In this document: one piece after another, positions 50,426 to 58,689 of the stretch | How the letters are laid out: the number at the start of each line of letters is the position of its first letter | Position numbering within the stretch: position 1 is the first letter of the stretch | NCBI GenBank assembly: GCA_963750045.1 | Contig: CAVVPD010000005.1 | Span: 1-64,000, forward strand | From: DASUAS01 sp963750045 | GTDB taxonomy: Bacteria; Actinomycetota; Acidimicrobiia; IMCC26256; DASPTH01 | Length of the DNA: 64,000 nt | Direction of reading: 5' to 3' | The notes under the pieces: model-generated | Seen by the model: the letters and a program-made list of their open reading frames with translations, nothing else | Databases searched by the model: none | What the model was told of the DNA's origin: nothing | Translations under genes and position numbers: made by a program

Positions 50426-51730
50426 ATGACGACGACCGTTGACGCCGACACGGATGACGCGACCGCCGACGTCACCGCCTGGCTGGAGAGCAACTGGGAC
50501 CCGGACCTCACGGTCGCCGAGTGGTGGGACCGTCTCGGCCGGTCCGGCTGGGCGACGCCGACCTGGCCGGTCGAGTGGTTCGGGCGCGGGCTCTCACGTG
50601 CCGAGGGCGTTCGTGTGCAGCAGGCGATCGTCAGGTTCGGTGCGTTGGGTGCGCCCGGCGGTCTCGGCACGCTGCTCGCGGGGCCGACCATCACCGTGCA
50701 CGGCACCGACGAGCAGCGCGAGCGCTACCTCCTCGACATCGTCACCGGCCGCATCGCGTGGTGCCAGCTGTTCAGCGAGCCGGGCGCCGGCTCCGATCTC
50801 GCCGGGCTCAACACCCGGGCGGAGCGGGACGGCGACGAGTGGATCGTCAACGGCCAGAAGGTCTGGACCTCGGGTGGCCACTGGTCGGACCTCGGCATGC
50901 TGCTCGCCCGGACGGACCCCGACGTGCCGAAGCACCAGGGCATCACGTACTTCGCGCTCGACATGCACCAGCCGGGCGTGGAGATCCGTCCCCTGCGGGA
51001 GCTCACCGGCCGGGCCATGTTCAACGAGGTCTTCCTCACCGACGTGCGCGTCCCCGACGATGCCGCGATCGGCGGCGTCAACAACGGGTGGGCAGTCGCC
51101 AACACGACCCTCATGTTCGAGCGCAGCGGTCTCGGTGCCGGGGGTGGTGGGGGCGGTGTCTCGGCGCTGCCCGGGACGGTCGGGGGCGACCTCGAACGTC
51201 GCGTCGGGGATTTCGTACGGACCCGCGACCCCAGCGACGCCGGGAGCACGGTGTCGACCTCGGTCCAGAGCCTCGCCGAGCTGGCGCGCGCCAACGGCGC
51301 GATCGCCGAGCCCAACGTGCGCCAGGACCTCGCGCGGCTCTACAGCATGAACGAGATCGCGCGGTACACGAACCTCCGGCAGCGGGCGCTCGCCCGTTCC
51401 GGTGGCGAGGTCCCGGGCCTGGGCAACATCGCCAAGCTCTCGATGAGCCGGATCCTCCGCCTGTCGCGCGATCTCAGTGCCCAGATCCTCGGTCCCTACA
51501 CGACGCTGCACGCGTACGGTGCGGGCGACCAGGAGGCGCTCGTCGCCGCCACCGAGGGCAAGGCGAACCCGGGCATCACCGAGTCGATCCTGTTCGCTCA
51601 GGCACCCCAGATCTACGGCGGCACCGACGAGATCCAGCACAACATCCTCGGTGAGCGTGTCCTGGGTCTGCCGAAGGAACCCAGCGCGGACAAGGGGAAG
51701 CCGTTCCGGGAGCTCCCGAAGAACGGCTGA
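50426..51730 (+). CDS. acyl-CoA dehydrogenase family protein
   Basis: The 434-residue ACAD has the N-terminal helix bundle, CQLFSEPGAGSDLAGLNTRA (FAD/substrate strand), VNGQKVWTSGGHWSDLGMLL, ALDMHQPGVEIRPLRELTG and a C-terminal PQIYGGTDEIQHNILGERVL. The end carries GGTDE rather than the usual EGTSE, so the position of the catalytic base is uncertain; many actinobacterial FadE members work as heteromers with one base-lacking chain. An insertion of Gly residues (about 240) is odd. It follows the SDR and precedes the Liv transporter. Confidence 0.9.
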   Translation: MTTTVDADTDDATADVTAWLESNWDPDLTVAEWWDRLGRSGWATPTWPVEWFGRGLSRAEGVRVQQAIVRFGALGAPGGLGTLLAGPTITVHGTDEQRERYLLDIVTGRIAWCQLFSEPGAGSDLAGLNTRAERDGDEWIVNGQKVWTSGGHWSDLGMLLARTDPDVPKHQGITYFALDMHQPGVEIRPLRELTGRAMFNEVFLTDVRVPDDAAIGGVNNGWAVANTTLMFERSGLGAGGGGGGVSALPGTVGGDLERRVGDFVRTRDPSDAGSTVSTSVQSLAELARANGAIAEPNVRQDLARLYSMNEIARYTNLRQRALARSGGEVPGLGNIAKLSMSRILRLSRDLSAQILGPYTTLHAYGAGDQEALVAATEGKANPGITESILFAQAPQIYGGTDEIQHNILGERVLGLPKEPSADKGKPFRELPKNG

Positions 51731-51829
51731 GCCGGTTGCCGCACCGCTCGAGGCCCCTCTCGAGCGCGTCGCCGCGTGCACGGGCCGCGTGGGTGACCCG
51801 ACCGTCGACTTCGGGTATGTTCGCGCCTC

Positions 51830-53416
51830 GTGGCGCTTCTCACAGTCGATTCCGTCTCGGTGCGTTTCGGCGGCCTCCAGGCGCTTGCCGCCGTCACGCT
51901 CGACGTGCCCGAGAACGAGGTGACCGGACTGATCGGGCCGAACGGCGCGGGCAAGACGACGCTGTTCAACGTGATCACCGGCCTCCAACCGCCCACCGCC
52001 GGGACGGTGGTGATCAACGGCAAGGACATCACCAACACCAAACCGCACCAGCGTGCGCGTCTCGGAATCGGCCGGACGTTCCAGCGCCTCGAGACGTTCG
52101 GCACGCTCAACGTGCGCGACAACGTGCTCGTCGCTGCGGAGATGCGCCACGGTTGGTCGCGCGAGAAATTCAAACCTGGCGACCTCACCAACGAGCTGAT
52201 CGAACGCATCGGGCTGACGTCGGTGGCGACCGAGCGGGTCGACCGGCTGCCGACCGGCACGCAGCGCCTCGTCGAGCTGGCGCGCGCGCTGGCCACGAAG
52301 CCGCGCGTGGTGCTCCTCGACGAGCCGTCTTCCGGTCTGAACGAGGCAGAGACCGACGACCTCTCGGAGCTTCTGGTCGAGCTGGCGGCGACCGGGCTCG
52401 GCATTCTCCTCGTCGAGCACGACATGGGCCTCGTGATGAGCGCGTGTCACCACATCCATGTGCTCGACTTCGGACAGATCATCGCCTTCGGCACGCCGAC
52501 CGAGGTGCAGGCCGACCCGCTCGTGCGTGCCGCCTATCTCGGTGAGGGTGACGAAGCCGAGGAGGTCCCCCAGGAGCAGCGGGTGTTGCTCGAGGAGGTC
52601 TCGGCGCTGCAGTCCGGGGTGCGCGCGGATGACGATGCCACCAACGGCTCTGTTCCACGGGTCTCGGTGCCCGACGGCGCATCGTCCACACCGGCGGCGC
52701 CCACCGCCGGTGCCACGATCGAGCTCATCGACGTGAAGGCGGCGTACGGCAGCATCGACGTGCTGCACGGTGTCAGCATCACGATCCCGCCGGGCATGGT
52801 CTACGCCCTCCTCGGGCCGAACGGCGCCGGCAAGAGCACGACCCTCAAGGTCGCAAGTGGCCGCCTCGCCCCCACCGGGGGCGAGATCCACTTCCGCGGT
52901 GAGAAGATCAACGGCCGGTCGGCGGACCGCCTGGCGCGCGACGGGCTCTGCACCATCCCCGAGGGGAGGGGCATCTTCCCCAACCTCACAGTGATGGAGA
53001 ACCTCCGCACCATGACCTACACGGGGGTTTCGCTCTCCGACATCGAGGGGCGGGCCTTCTCGCGCTTCCCCAGGCTCCGGGAGCGGCGCAAGCAGATGGC
53101 GGGGACCCTGTCGGGCGGTGAGCAGCAGATGCTCGCGATCGCCCGCGCCATCGGGACCGATCCGAAGGTGTTGCTCCTGGACGAGCTCTCGATGGGCCTC
53201 GCGCCGCTCGTCGTCTCCGAGCTCTACGACGTCGTGAAGCGCATCGCCGCCGACGACGTGTCGATCCTCGTCGTCGAGCAGTTCGCGCACGAGGTGCTCG
53301 ACGTCGCCGACGTCGCCGCGATCATCCTCCACGGCGCGGTGCAGTTCGAGGGCAGCCCGGAATCGGTCGCCGACGCGCTGCAGGACGCCTACCTCGGGGG
53401 CGCGGTCTCCACCTGA
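51830..53416 (+). CDS. ABC transporter ATPase, LivG-LivF fusion
   Basis: The 528-residue protein starts at GTG 51830 and contains two complete ATPase domains. Domain 1 (LivG-like, about residues 1-240): GLIGPNGAGKTTLFNVITG, signature LPTGTQRLVELARAL, VVLLDEPSSGLN. A linker of about 60 residues (EEVPQEQRVLLEEV...) follows. Domain 2 (LivF-like, about residues 295-528): ALLGPNGAGKSTTLKVASG, LSGGEQQMLAIARAIG, VLLLDELSMGLAP. Normally these are separate genes. The fusion enforces a 1:1 pair on the LivHM permease fusion 3 kb downstream. Confidence 0.93.
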   Translation: MALLTVDSVSVRFGGLQALAAVTLDVPENEVTGLIGPNGAGKTTLFNVITGLQPPTAGTVVINGKDITNTKPHQRARLGIGRTFQRLETFGTLNVRDNVLVAAEMRHGWSREKFKPGDLTNELIERIGLTSVATERVDRLPTGTQRLVELARALATKPRVVLLDEPSSGLNEAETDDLSELLVELAATGLGILLVEHDMGLVMSACHHIHVLDFGQIIAFGTPTEVQADPLVRAAYLGEGDEAEEVPQEQRVLLEEVSALQSGVRADDDATNGSVPRVSVPDGASSTPAAPTAGATIELIDVKAAYGSIDVLHGVSITIPPGMVYALLGPNGAGKSTTLKVASGRLAPTGGEIHFRGEKINGRSADRLARDGLCTIPEGRGIFPNLTVMENLRTMTYTGVSLSDIEGRAFSRFPRLRERRKQMAGTLSGGEQQMLAIARAIGTDPKVLLLDELSMGLAPLVVSELYDVVKRIAADDVSILVVEQFAHEVLDVADVAAIILHGAVQFEGSPESVADALQDAYLGGAVST

Positions 53417-53433
53417 GCCCTCGAGACGTCGAT

Positions 53434-53448
53434 CGTCGGGGCCCGACG
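53434..53448. promoter_or_regulatory. 15-base palindrome between livGF and first binding protein
   Basis: CGTCGGGGCCCGACG is a palindrome with one central base, 18 bases after the LivGF stop. It can form a 7-bp hairpin or bind a dimeric regulator. No T-tract follows. A role in partial termination before the highly expressed binding-protein gene, or an operator, are both possible. Confidence 0.35.
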
Positions 53449-53537
53449 GTACGCGGCAGTCGCGCCCCCTATGCTCCCGACCGGCGTCCGACGGAGCGCC
53501 AGATTCGCCACAGCTCACGGAAGCGGGGGACGGGCGC

Positions 53538-54890
53538 ATGGAGCGGACTCGGTGGTTGGCGCTGATCGTCACGGTCGTGGTGGGAGTGACGGGTCTGACC
53601 GCTGCTGCCGGTGCGCAGTCGAGCAGCAGCGAGAAGCCGACGGCGACCGACGTGGGGATCACGGCGACCGAGATCCACATCGCGGTGATCGCCGACGTCG
53701 ACAACGCGATCGTGCCGAACCTCTTCAAGGCCTCCGCCGATGCGGTCAAAGGGGTCGCCAAGTACCTGAACAGCAAGGCGGGTGGCGGGGGCCTGGCCGG
53801 ACGCAAGGTCGTGGTCGACTTCTACGACTCGAAGCTCAACGCCAATGCGACCACCAACGCCGAGATCCAGGCGTGCGAGAACGACGTCGCGATGGTCGGC
53901 ACGTCGGCGGTGTCGCTCAGCTCGGTCGACAACATGCGCAGCTGCAAGGACTCGACCGGTGCCGCCATCGGCATCCCCGACGTCCCCTTCGTGACGACCG
54001 CGCTGGTGCAGCAGTGCTCGGACCAGTCGTTCCCGATCGCCCCTCCGAACGTGGTGTGCTCGACGAAGGACGACCACCCGCAGACGTTCAAGGCGAACGT
54101 GTCGCGCGGCCGCTACTACAACAAGAAGTACGGACAGGGAAAGCTCCACGGCGTCTACATCTACGGCAACGACTCGAAGTCGGCCCGCGACTCGTCGTTC
54201 GTGAGCCTCGGTGCGCTCACCGAGATCGGCATCAAGTCCGACAAGGACTTCGACGTGTCGGGCTTCGCCAACCAGTCGGCGTACACCCCGGTCATCCAGC
54301 AGATGAAGAGCGACGGGTCGAACTACGCGCAGGCGACGACCTACCAGGCCACGCTGCTGCTGCGGAAGGAGGCGACGCTCCAGGGCCTCACCGGCGTGAA
54401 GGTGTGGGACTGCGGCGTGGGCTGCTACGACAAGCAGTTCCTCGGCTCCGGCGGGTCCGACGTGGAGGGTGAGTACGTCGACACGCTCTTCCTGCCCTTC
54501 TACGACAAGGCCGAGCAGAAGGCGAACCCGTCGACCGCCAATTTCGTGAAGTACACGGGCGCTGACAACGTCGCCAGCTTCGGCGCCTACGCGTGGGCGG
54601 CGGGGCTCGCCTTCCGCGACGCCGTCGACGCCGCCGTCAAGAACAACGGTGGCGTCAACGGGGTGACCCGGAAGACCATCTTCGAAGAGCTCAACAAGAT
54701 CCACGAGTTCGACGCCGACGGCATGTTCGCCCCGATCGACCTCGCGGGCCGGGGTGTGTCGGACTGCAGTGTGACCATGCAGGTGAAGAACGGGCAGTTC
54801 GTCCGGGTCGCGCCCACGAAGGTGGGAACGTTCGCCTGCTCCCCGAAGAACGTGGTCACCCGGAAGCTCGACATCTTCACCGGGAGCTGA
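53538..54890 (+). CDS. ABC transporter substrate-binding protein (LivK-like), copy 1
   Basis: The 450-residue exported protein has signal peptide MERTRWLALIVTVVVGVTGL with likely cleavage after AGAQ. It then shows TDVGITATEIHIAVIADVDN, KAGGGGLAGRKVVVDFYDSK and NEAIQ-type helices, with a type I periplasmic-binding fold. Pairs of Cys (CENDV, SCKDST, QQCSDQS, DCGVGCYD) could form disulfides. It is the first of two tandem paralogues. A patch of about 190 bp at 53769-53959 is almost identical to the second copy. Likely ligands are branched-chain amino acids or short organic acids. Confidence 0.92.
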   Translation: MERTRWLALIVTVVVGVTGLTAAAGAQSSSSEKPTATDVGITATEIHIAVIADVDNAIVPNLFKASADAVKGVAKYLNSKAGGGGLAGRKVVVDFYDSKLNANATTNAEIQACENDVAMVGTSAVSLSSVDNMRSCKDSTGAAIGIPDVPFVTTALVQQCSDQSFPIAPPNVVCSTKDDHPQTFKANVSRGRYYNKKYGQGKLHGVYIYGNDSKSARDSSFVSLGALTEIGIKSDKDFDVSGFANQSAYTPVIQQMKSDGSNYAQATTYQATLLLRKEATLQGLTGVKVWDCGVGCYDKQFLGSGGSDVEGEYVDTLFLPFYDKAEQKANPSTANFVKYTGADNVASFGAYAWAAGLAFRDAVDAAVKNNGGVNGVTRKTIFEELNKIHEFDADGMFAPIDLAGRGVSDCSVTMQVKNGQFVRVAPTKVGTFACSPKNVVTRKLDIFTGS

Positions 54891-54980
54891 TCACGGCCAT
54901 GACGGCTCGTGGCACGAGGCACGGGGATACCTGCGATGCCTTGTCGAGGAGGCCTCGTCGTTCTATGCTGCCGACCGAAC

Positions 54981-55009
54981 CTGACGCCCCGTCAGATTGT
55001 CGGGGCGTC
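54981..55009. promoter_or_regulatory. operator candidate CTGAC-N5-GTCAG overlapping an 8-bp hairpin
   Basis: Two symmetries overlap here. CTGACGCCCCGTCAG (54981-54995) is a 5+5+5 palindrome sharing TGACRCCYCGTCAGAT with the element at 45694-45710. GACGCCCC (54983-54990) also pairs with GGGGCGTC (55002-55009) as an 8-bp stem with an 11-base loop. It lies 45 bases before the second binding-protein ATG. It could be an operator for a separate promoter, or an attenuating hairpin. Confidence 0.45.
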
Positions 55010-55053
55010 CACGCCTGGTGCACCACACCGGGTTCACTTTCCAGGGGGGAACC

Positions 55054-56409
55054 ATGAAACGAACTCGCTGGGTGGCGCTCGCCGTCGCCCTGGTCGCGTC
55101 GGTGGGCACGCTCGCGGCCACCGCTGTCACCGCCGGTGCGCAGTCGAGCAGCAGCGACAAGCCTGCCGCGACCGACGTGGGGATCACGGCGACCGAGATC
55201 CACGTGGCGGTGATCGCCGACGTCGACAACCCGATCGTCCCGAACCTGTTCAAGGGCTCGAAGGACGCGGTCGAGGGTGCCGCCAAGTTCCTGAACAGCA
55301 AGGCGGGTGGCGGGGGCCTGGCGGGACGCAAGGTCGTGGTCGACTTCTACGACTCGAAGCTCAACGCCAATGCGACCACCAACGCCGAGATCCAGGCGTG
55401 CCAGAACGACGTCGCCGCGGTCGGCACGTCGGCGGTGTCGCTCAGCTCGGTCGACGAGATGCGCAACTGCAAGGACTCGACCGGCGCGGTGACGGGTCTT
55501 CCCGACATCCCGTTCGTGTCCACCGCGCTCGTCCAGCAGTGCTCGGACCAGTCGTTCCCGATGGCGCCGCCACAGGTGATCTGCTCCACGGCCACCGAGC
55601 ACCCGCAGACCTTCCAGCCCAACATCGGGCGCGCGTACTACTACCTGAAGAAGGGTGGCAAGGACCTGCACGGGATCTACATCTTCGGGAGCGACTCGAA
55701 GTCGGCCCGTGACTCCTCCTTCGTGAGCGGCATCGGCCAGCTCCGGGTGAAGTGCTGCACCTCCGACCAGGACTTCGACATCTCGGGCTTCGCCACCCAA
55801 TCGGCGTACACGCCGGTGATCCAGGCCATGAAGAACGACAGTTCGAACTACGGCCAGGCCACCCAGGGTCCGCAACAGATCCTGCTCCGCAAGGAAGCGG
55901 CCCTGCAGGGCCTCACGGGGGTCAAGATCTGGGACTGCACGACGGGGTGCTACAGCACGTCGTTCCTCAAGGACGGCGGGAGCGACGTCGACGGGAACTA
56001 CGTCGACACCCTGTACCTGCCGTTCCTGAGCAGCGCGGAGCAGAAGGCCAACCCGATGCTCAAGAACTTCGTGAAGTACACCGGGAAGGACAAGGCGGAC
56101 GGCTTCGGCGTCTACGCCTGGTCGGCCATGATCGCCTTCCGCGACGCGGTGAACAACATCGTGAAGACCGACGGTGTCAACGGCGTCACCCGCACGTCGA
56201 TCTTCGCGGCACTGAACAAGATCCACCAGTTCAACGCCGACGGCATGTTCGGCACCATCGACCTCGCCGGGCGCAAGACGTCGCCGTGTCACGTGCTCAT
56301 GCAGGTGACGAACGGAGACTTCAAGCGCGTGTTCCCGAGCAAGGTCGGTACGTTCGACTGTGCTGCCAAGAACGTCGTGAAGGTCAAGCTCGACATCTAC
56401 GGCACCTGA
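55054..56409 (+). CDS. ABC transporter substrate-binding protein (LivK-like), copy 2
   Basis: The 451-residue exported paralogue begins at ATG 55054 after a strong GGGGGGA site, with signal peptide MKRTRWVALAVALVASVGTL and cleavage near AGAQSSSS. Shared segments with copy 1 include ATDVGITATEIHVAVIADVD and NSKAGGGGLAGRKVVVDFYD. Ligand-facing parts differ (for example VKCCTSDQDFDISGFATQSA and NIWD-type regions). Together with copy 1 the pair may widen the substrate range of one permease. It is followed by a hairpin and the permease fusion. Confidence 0.92.
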   Translation: MKRTRWVALAVALVASVGTLAATAVTAGAQSSSSDKPAATDVGITATEIHVAVIADVDNPIVPNLFKGSKDAVEGAAKFLNSKAGGGGLAGRKVVVDFYDSKLNANATTNAEIQACQNDVAAVGTSAVSLSSVDEMRNCKDSTGAVTGLPDIPFVSTALVQQCSDQSFPMAPPQVICSTATEHPQTFQPNIGRAYYYLKKGGKDLHGIYIFGSDSKSARDSSFVSGIGQLRVKCCTSDQDFDISGFATQSAYTPVIQAMKNDSSNYGQATQGPQQILLRKEAALQGLTGVKIWDCTTGCYSTSFLKDGGSDVDGNYVDTLYLPFLSSAEQKANPMLKNFVKYTGKDKADGFGVYAWSAMIAFRDAVNNIVKTDGVNGVTRTSIFAALNKIHQFNADGMFGTIDLAGRKTSPCHVLMQVTNGDFKRVFPSKVGTFDCAAKNVVKVKLDIYGT

Positions 56410-56423
56410 TCCACTCGGTGAGC

Positions 56424-56455
56424 CCCGGTGTCCCCGCTCCGGCGGGGGCACCGGG
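56424..56455. terminator. strong GC hairpin between binding protein and permease genes
   Basis: CCCGGTG-T-CCCCGC (56424-56437) pairs with GCGGGG-G-CACCGGG (56442-56455), a near-perfect 13-bp stem with one internal mismatch and a loop of 4 bases. No U-tract follows, as is common in high-GC actinobacteria. It would reduce read-through, keeping binding protein transcripts in excess over the permease. Confidence 0.5.
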
Positions 56456-56493
56456 ACCATCACGTCTCCAGCACTGACGGTCACGGAGGGAAG

Positions 56494-58635
56494 ATGACGG
56501 CGATCGCCGAGCGGATGAAGACGACTTCGGGAGAGACCCGCCGCACCATCGTGGCCGGCGTCGTCGTCGCACTGTTCGTCGGGATCGTCTGCTACCTGTC
56601 GTGGGCCGGCAACGAGGTGAGCGTCAACTCGATCACCTTCTGGCTGATCGTCGGCGTCACCTACGGCTCGGTGTACGCCGTCGCCGCCACCGGCCTGGTG
56701 GTCACGTACACCACCTCGGGCATCTTCAACTTCGCCCAGGGCGCGATCGGCATGTTCCTCGCCTACGTGTTCTGGCAGCTGCGGGTCGACTGGGGCGTGC
56801 AGACCTTCGTCGCGCTCCTGCTCACCGTGTTCGTGGCTGCCCCGCTGATGGGCGCCATCATCGAGCGCGTGCTCATGCGTGCGATCGCCGACGCGCCACT
56901 GGTCGCCCAGCTGGTGACCACCGTCGGTCTCATGCTCATGCTCATGGGCCTCGCCGGGCTCATCTGGGACCCGCAGGAGACCCGCCACATCGACCGGTTC
57001 TTCGGCACCTCGGGATTCCAGATCGGCGACACCCTCATGCCGTGGTCTCGCTTCATCACCATCGTGGTGGGGTTGGGCCTCGCGCTGGGACTCAAGGTCC
57101 TGCTGTCGCGTACCCGCCTCGGGGTGGCGATGCGCGCCGTCGTCGACAACCGCGAGCTCGCGGGTCTGAACGGCATCCGGCCCGGTCGGGTGTCCATGTT
57201 CTCGTGGGCCCTCGGCTCGTCGATGGCCGCGGTCGCGGGCATCTTCCTCGCCGAGGAGCTCGCCACCCTCGACGTGCAGACCCTCACCCTGCTGATCCTC
57301 GCCGCGTTCGCCGCGGCGATCATCGGGCGGCTCAAGAGCCTGCCGCTCACCTTCGCCGGCGGTCTGCTGATCGGGCTCGTGTTCGAGTTCCAGCAGAACT
57401 TCCTGAGCTGGACGGGCCGCTGGACCAGTGCACCCCTGGCCATCCCCCAGATCATGTTGTTCCTGGCCCTGTTGTTCCTGCCGATGGCCCGCATCGAGGG
57501 CAAGAAGACGGTCCGCAGCGTCGCCGAGCGCATCCCGAAGATCCGGGTCGCCGCGCTCGGCATGGTGGCGTTGTTCGCGCTCGTGGTCGTGTTGTCGTTG
57601 CTCGCGGGTCGCGTGGACATCCGGACCCTGACCCTCACCCTCCTGACCGCACTCATCATGTTGTCGCTGGTGCCGCTCACCGGTTGGTCGAAGCAGATCT
57701 CCCTCGCCCAGATCACGTTCGTCGGAGCCGGCGCGTTCGCCTACCTCCAATGGGCCCCGAGTCTCGGGAGCATCGGCGGGCTGGCGGTCGCGGCGTTGTT
57801 CGCGGTGCCCTTCGGCGTGGCGATGGCGCTCCCTGCGCTGCGCCTCCAGGGTCTCTACCTCGCGCTGGCGTCGATGGCGTTCGCCCAGATGGCCGCCATC
57901 CTCTTCTTCCCCCAACCCGAGATCCTCGGCTTCGACGGCAAGCCGATCCAGCCGATCCAGATCCTCGGGTTCGACTTCAGCCAGCCGTTCGACTTCCTCG
58001 GCATCCACTTCGGCCAGGACGTCGGCACGATGTTCTTCATCACCGCCACGCTCGGGGTCGTCGGCGTGCTGGTCGTCTGGCTGCACAAGAGCCGCTTCGG
58101 TCGTCGCCTCACCGCACTCGGCGACAGTCCGGCGGCCTGCGCGACGGTCGGCATCAACCCGATCGTCACCAAGCTCGGGGTCTTCGTCATCTCCGCAGCC
58201 ATCGCCGGGCTGGCTGGCGCGCTGCTCGGGGTGTTCCAGGGCACCGCCACCGTCCAGGACTTCGAGATGCTCCAGGGTCTCGCCTTCCTGCTGCTCCTGG
58301 TCGTCGGAGGCGTCGCGGTGGTCAGCGGTGCGGTGCTCGGCGGGTTCTTCCTCTCGAGCTTCACGTGGATCTCGGCACAGTTCCCGGGCAACACCCTCCT
58401 CACCTGGTGGTCGCGTCTCGGCCCCGGTCTCGCGGGTATCGGCATCGGTCGCCAACCGTCGGGCATCATCCCGACCGTGGGTGAGGACCTCCGCGCCCAG
58501 AACGCCCGCAAGCGCGCCGAGCGTCTGCGCCAGAGCTCACCGCCGCCGTCGGCACCGCCGCCGGGTCGGGCCGGCGACGGCGACGGCGATCCCAACGCGT
58601 CTGCGACCACGTCCATCGCGTCGCCCGGCGCCTGA
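56494..58635 (+). CDS. ABC transporter permease, LivH-LivM fusion
   Basis: The 713-residue membrane protein fuses two permeases. The LivH-like half (about residues 30-340) has VVTYTTSGIFNFAQGAIGMF, RAVVDNRELAGLNGIRPGRV and EELATLDVQTLTLLILAAFA. The LivM-like half (about residues 360-660) has SLVPLTGWSKQISLAQITFV, ALRLQGLYLALASMAFAQMA and RRLTALGDSPAACATVGINP. The C-terminal 60 residues are Pro/Ser/Asp-rich and cytoplasmic. Normally LivH and LivM are separate. With the LivGF fusion they define a transporter with one ATPase and one permease polypeptide, served by two binding proteins. Confidence 0.93.
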   Translation: MTAIAERMKTTSGETRRTIVAGVVVALFVGIVCYLSWAGNEVSVNSITFWLIVGVTYGSVYAVAATGLVVTYTTSGIFNFAQGAIGMFLAYVFWQLRVDWGVQTFVALLLTVFVAAPLMGAIIERVLMRAIADAPLVAQLVTTVGLMLMLMGLAGLIWDPQETRHIDRFFGTSGFQIGDTLMPWSRFITIVVGLGLALGLKVLLSRTRLGVAMRAVVDNRELAGLNGIRPGRVSMFSWALGSSMAAVAGIFLAEELATLDVQTLTLLILAAFAAAIIGRLKSLPLTFAGGLLIGLVFEFQQNFLSWTGRWTSAPLAIPQIMLFLALLFLPMARIEGKKTVRSVAERIPKIRVAALGMVALFALVVVLSLLAGRVDIRTLTLTLLTALIMLSLVPLTGWSKQISLAQITFVGAGAFAYLQWAPSLGSIGGLAVAALFAVPFGVAMALPALRLQGLYLALASMAFAQMAAILFFPQPEILGFDGKPIQPIQILGFDFSQPFDFLGIHFGQDVGTMFFITATLGVVGVLVVWLHKSRFGRRLTALGDSPAACATVGINPIVTKLGVFVISAAIAGLAGALLGVFQGTATVQDFEMLQGLAFLLLLVVGGVAVVSGAVLGGFFLSSFTWISAQFPGNTLLTWWSRLGPGLAGIGIGRQPSGIIPTVGEDLRAQNARKRAERLRQSSPPPSAPPPGRAGDGDGDPNASATTSIASPGA

Positions 58636-58689
58636 CGCCCGGCGTCGGTGCCGGTCTGCGGCCCGGCGGCGGTGCCCCCGTCGCCTGCG

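Noticed and set aside
50594..53806. Open minus-strand frame of 1070 codons
   Set aside because: Antisense to ACAD and LivGF, which have full motif sets; composition is that of a shadow frame.
54877..58455. Open minus-strand frame of 1192 codons
   Set aside because: It is antisense to the binding protein and LivHM genes, with repetitive acidic and His/Arg composition typical of the shadow of high-GC coding sequence and no domain.
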